Shown here in pieces: positions 4,874-5,344 of a DNA stretch of 5,344 nt. Every line of letters begins with the position of its first letter. Positions within the stretch are counted from its first letter, which is position 1. The position numbers and the translations under genes are program-made. Source of the DNA: Dialister sp. UBA6422 (GTDB taxonomy: Bacteria > Bacillota > Negativicutes > Veillonellales > Dialisteraceae). Under the pieces are notes generated by a model. The model saw only the letters and a list, made by a program, of their open reading frames with translations. It ran no database searches and was not told the DNA's origin. The DNA lies in NCBI GenBank assembly GCA_002439665.1, contig DJPC01000057.1, positions 1-5,344 of the forward strand, given 5' to 3'.

Positions 4874-5344
4874 TTAATTCTTTTTCTGCAGTTTAGCCCA
4901 GCTATCACGAAGACCTACGATACGGTTACATACCAAATGATCTTCTGTGCTGTCCTGATCAATAATAAAGAAACCCTTACGCAGGAACTGGAATCTATCA
5001 CCTACATGGTATTTCTTGATTTCCGGTTCTGCTTTGGAATGCATCACCACCAAAGAGTGGGTATTCACTTTTTCCATGAAATCTCTGCCATCTTCTGTGT
5101 CATCCGGTGGAAGGAGATAATCATAGAGACGAGTTTCTACATCCACTGCGGTGTCTGCACATACCCAATGTAAGGTGCCTTTGACTTTTCTGTCAGCCCC
5201 TGGGGTACCGCTCTTGGTATCAAAGTCGACAGTGCAGTGAATTTCTTTGATGTTCCCTTCTTCATCTTTCAAAACACCTTCGCATTTTACGATATAAGCG
5301 CCTTTGAGACGAACCTCTTTACCTGGAGTCATGCGGAAGAATTT
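4874..5344 (-). CDS. glnS: Glutaminyl-tRNA synthetase, C-terminal part
   Basis: GlnRS joins glutamine to tRNA-Gln in the cytoplasm in an ATP-dependent reaction. Only the last 156 residues are here. The frame runs out of the window at 5344, and the codons before the internal Met at 5332 (KFFR) continue the protein, so that Met is not the start. The visible part is the C-terminal beta-barrel region that reads the anticodon. Recognisable segments are TPGKEVRLKGAYIVKCE, VKGTLHWV, VETRLYDYLL, and the terminal FQFLRKGFFIID and NRIVGLRDSWAK, which parallel E. coli GlnRS closely (GKEVRLRNAYVIK, KGVIHWV, NRTVGLRDTWAK). The catalytic HIGH/KMSKS half is outside the window. The presence of GlnRS means this organism can charge tRNA-Gln directly; whether it also has the GatCAB amidotransferase route cannot be seen. 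No terminator follows before the next gene. Confidence 0.95.
   Translation of the reverse strand, partial: KFFRMTPGKEVRLKGAYIVKCEGVLKDEEGNIKEIHCTVDFDTKSGTPGADRKVKGTLHWVCADTAVDVETRLYDYLLPPDDTEDGRDFMEKVNTHSLVVMHSKAEPEIKKYHVGDRFQFLRKGFFIIDQDSTEDHLVCNRIVGLRDSWAKLQKKN

Overview
The window reads as one block of ordinary bacterial chromosome in which every gene I can support lies on the minus strand. Transcription runs from high to low coordinates: glnS (3' part) -> small secreted protein -> flavodoxin 2 -> flavodoxin 1 -> class I/II aminotransferase -> radA (5' part). There is no tRNA, rRNA, CRISPR array, transposase or phage gene. The coding sequences carry strong Shine-Dalgarno sites of AGGAGG/GAGG type. 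Flavodoxin 2 resembles the short-chain clostridial/Megasphaera flavodoxins in its SGSGNTEAMA, GCPAMGNEELEE and GSYAW segments. With the intermediate-to-low G+C and a bacterial GlnRS, this suggests an anaerobic Firmicute, most likely a Negativicute (Acidaminococcus/Dialister/Megasphaera-like). That placement is inference from remembered family sequences.

Region by region: 1-1208 holds the first 402 codons of radA, whose C-terminal end lies outside the window. 1209-1640 is the longest stretch without a gene. It has a CAA-rich radA leader with an extended -10 promoter, an unexplained plus-strand promoter-like sequence with an inverted repeat, and a strong bidirectional hairpin terminator behind the aminotransferase. 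1641-2810 is a complete PLP aminotransferase resembling PatA. 2811-2933 holds interleaved inverted repeats that could form alternative RNA structures ahead of it. 2934-3368 and 3512-3940 are two tandem, diverged short-chain flavodoxins. They are separated by a textbook terminator and a 76-bp nested palindrome built from GTGACTGGT-like units. Flavodoxin 2 has the best promoter in the window (TTGACA-17-TAATAT), a 5' leader hairpin and a perfect AGGAGG. 4070-4759 encodes an exported protein of unknown function. 4874-5344 is the C-terminal anticodon-binding part of glutaminyl-tRNA synthetase.

The genes do not make an obvious single pathway. Translation (glnS) and DNA repair (radA) are housekeeping genes. 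The flavodoxin pair is the functional core: a highly acidic, apparently well-expressed electron carrier, and a less acidic paralogue with a Trp where the family usually has Met beside the flavin. No defence system or clearly new multi-gene system is visible. The items most worth a second look are non-coding (the nested palindrome, the direct repeats around the flavodoxin promoter, the alternative-pairing leader, and a candidate small RNA at 1378-1606), together with the divergent second flavodoxin.
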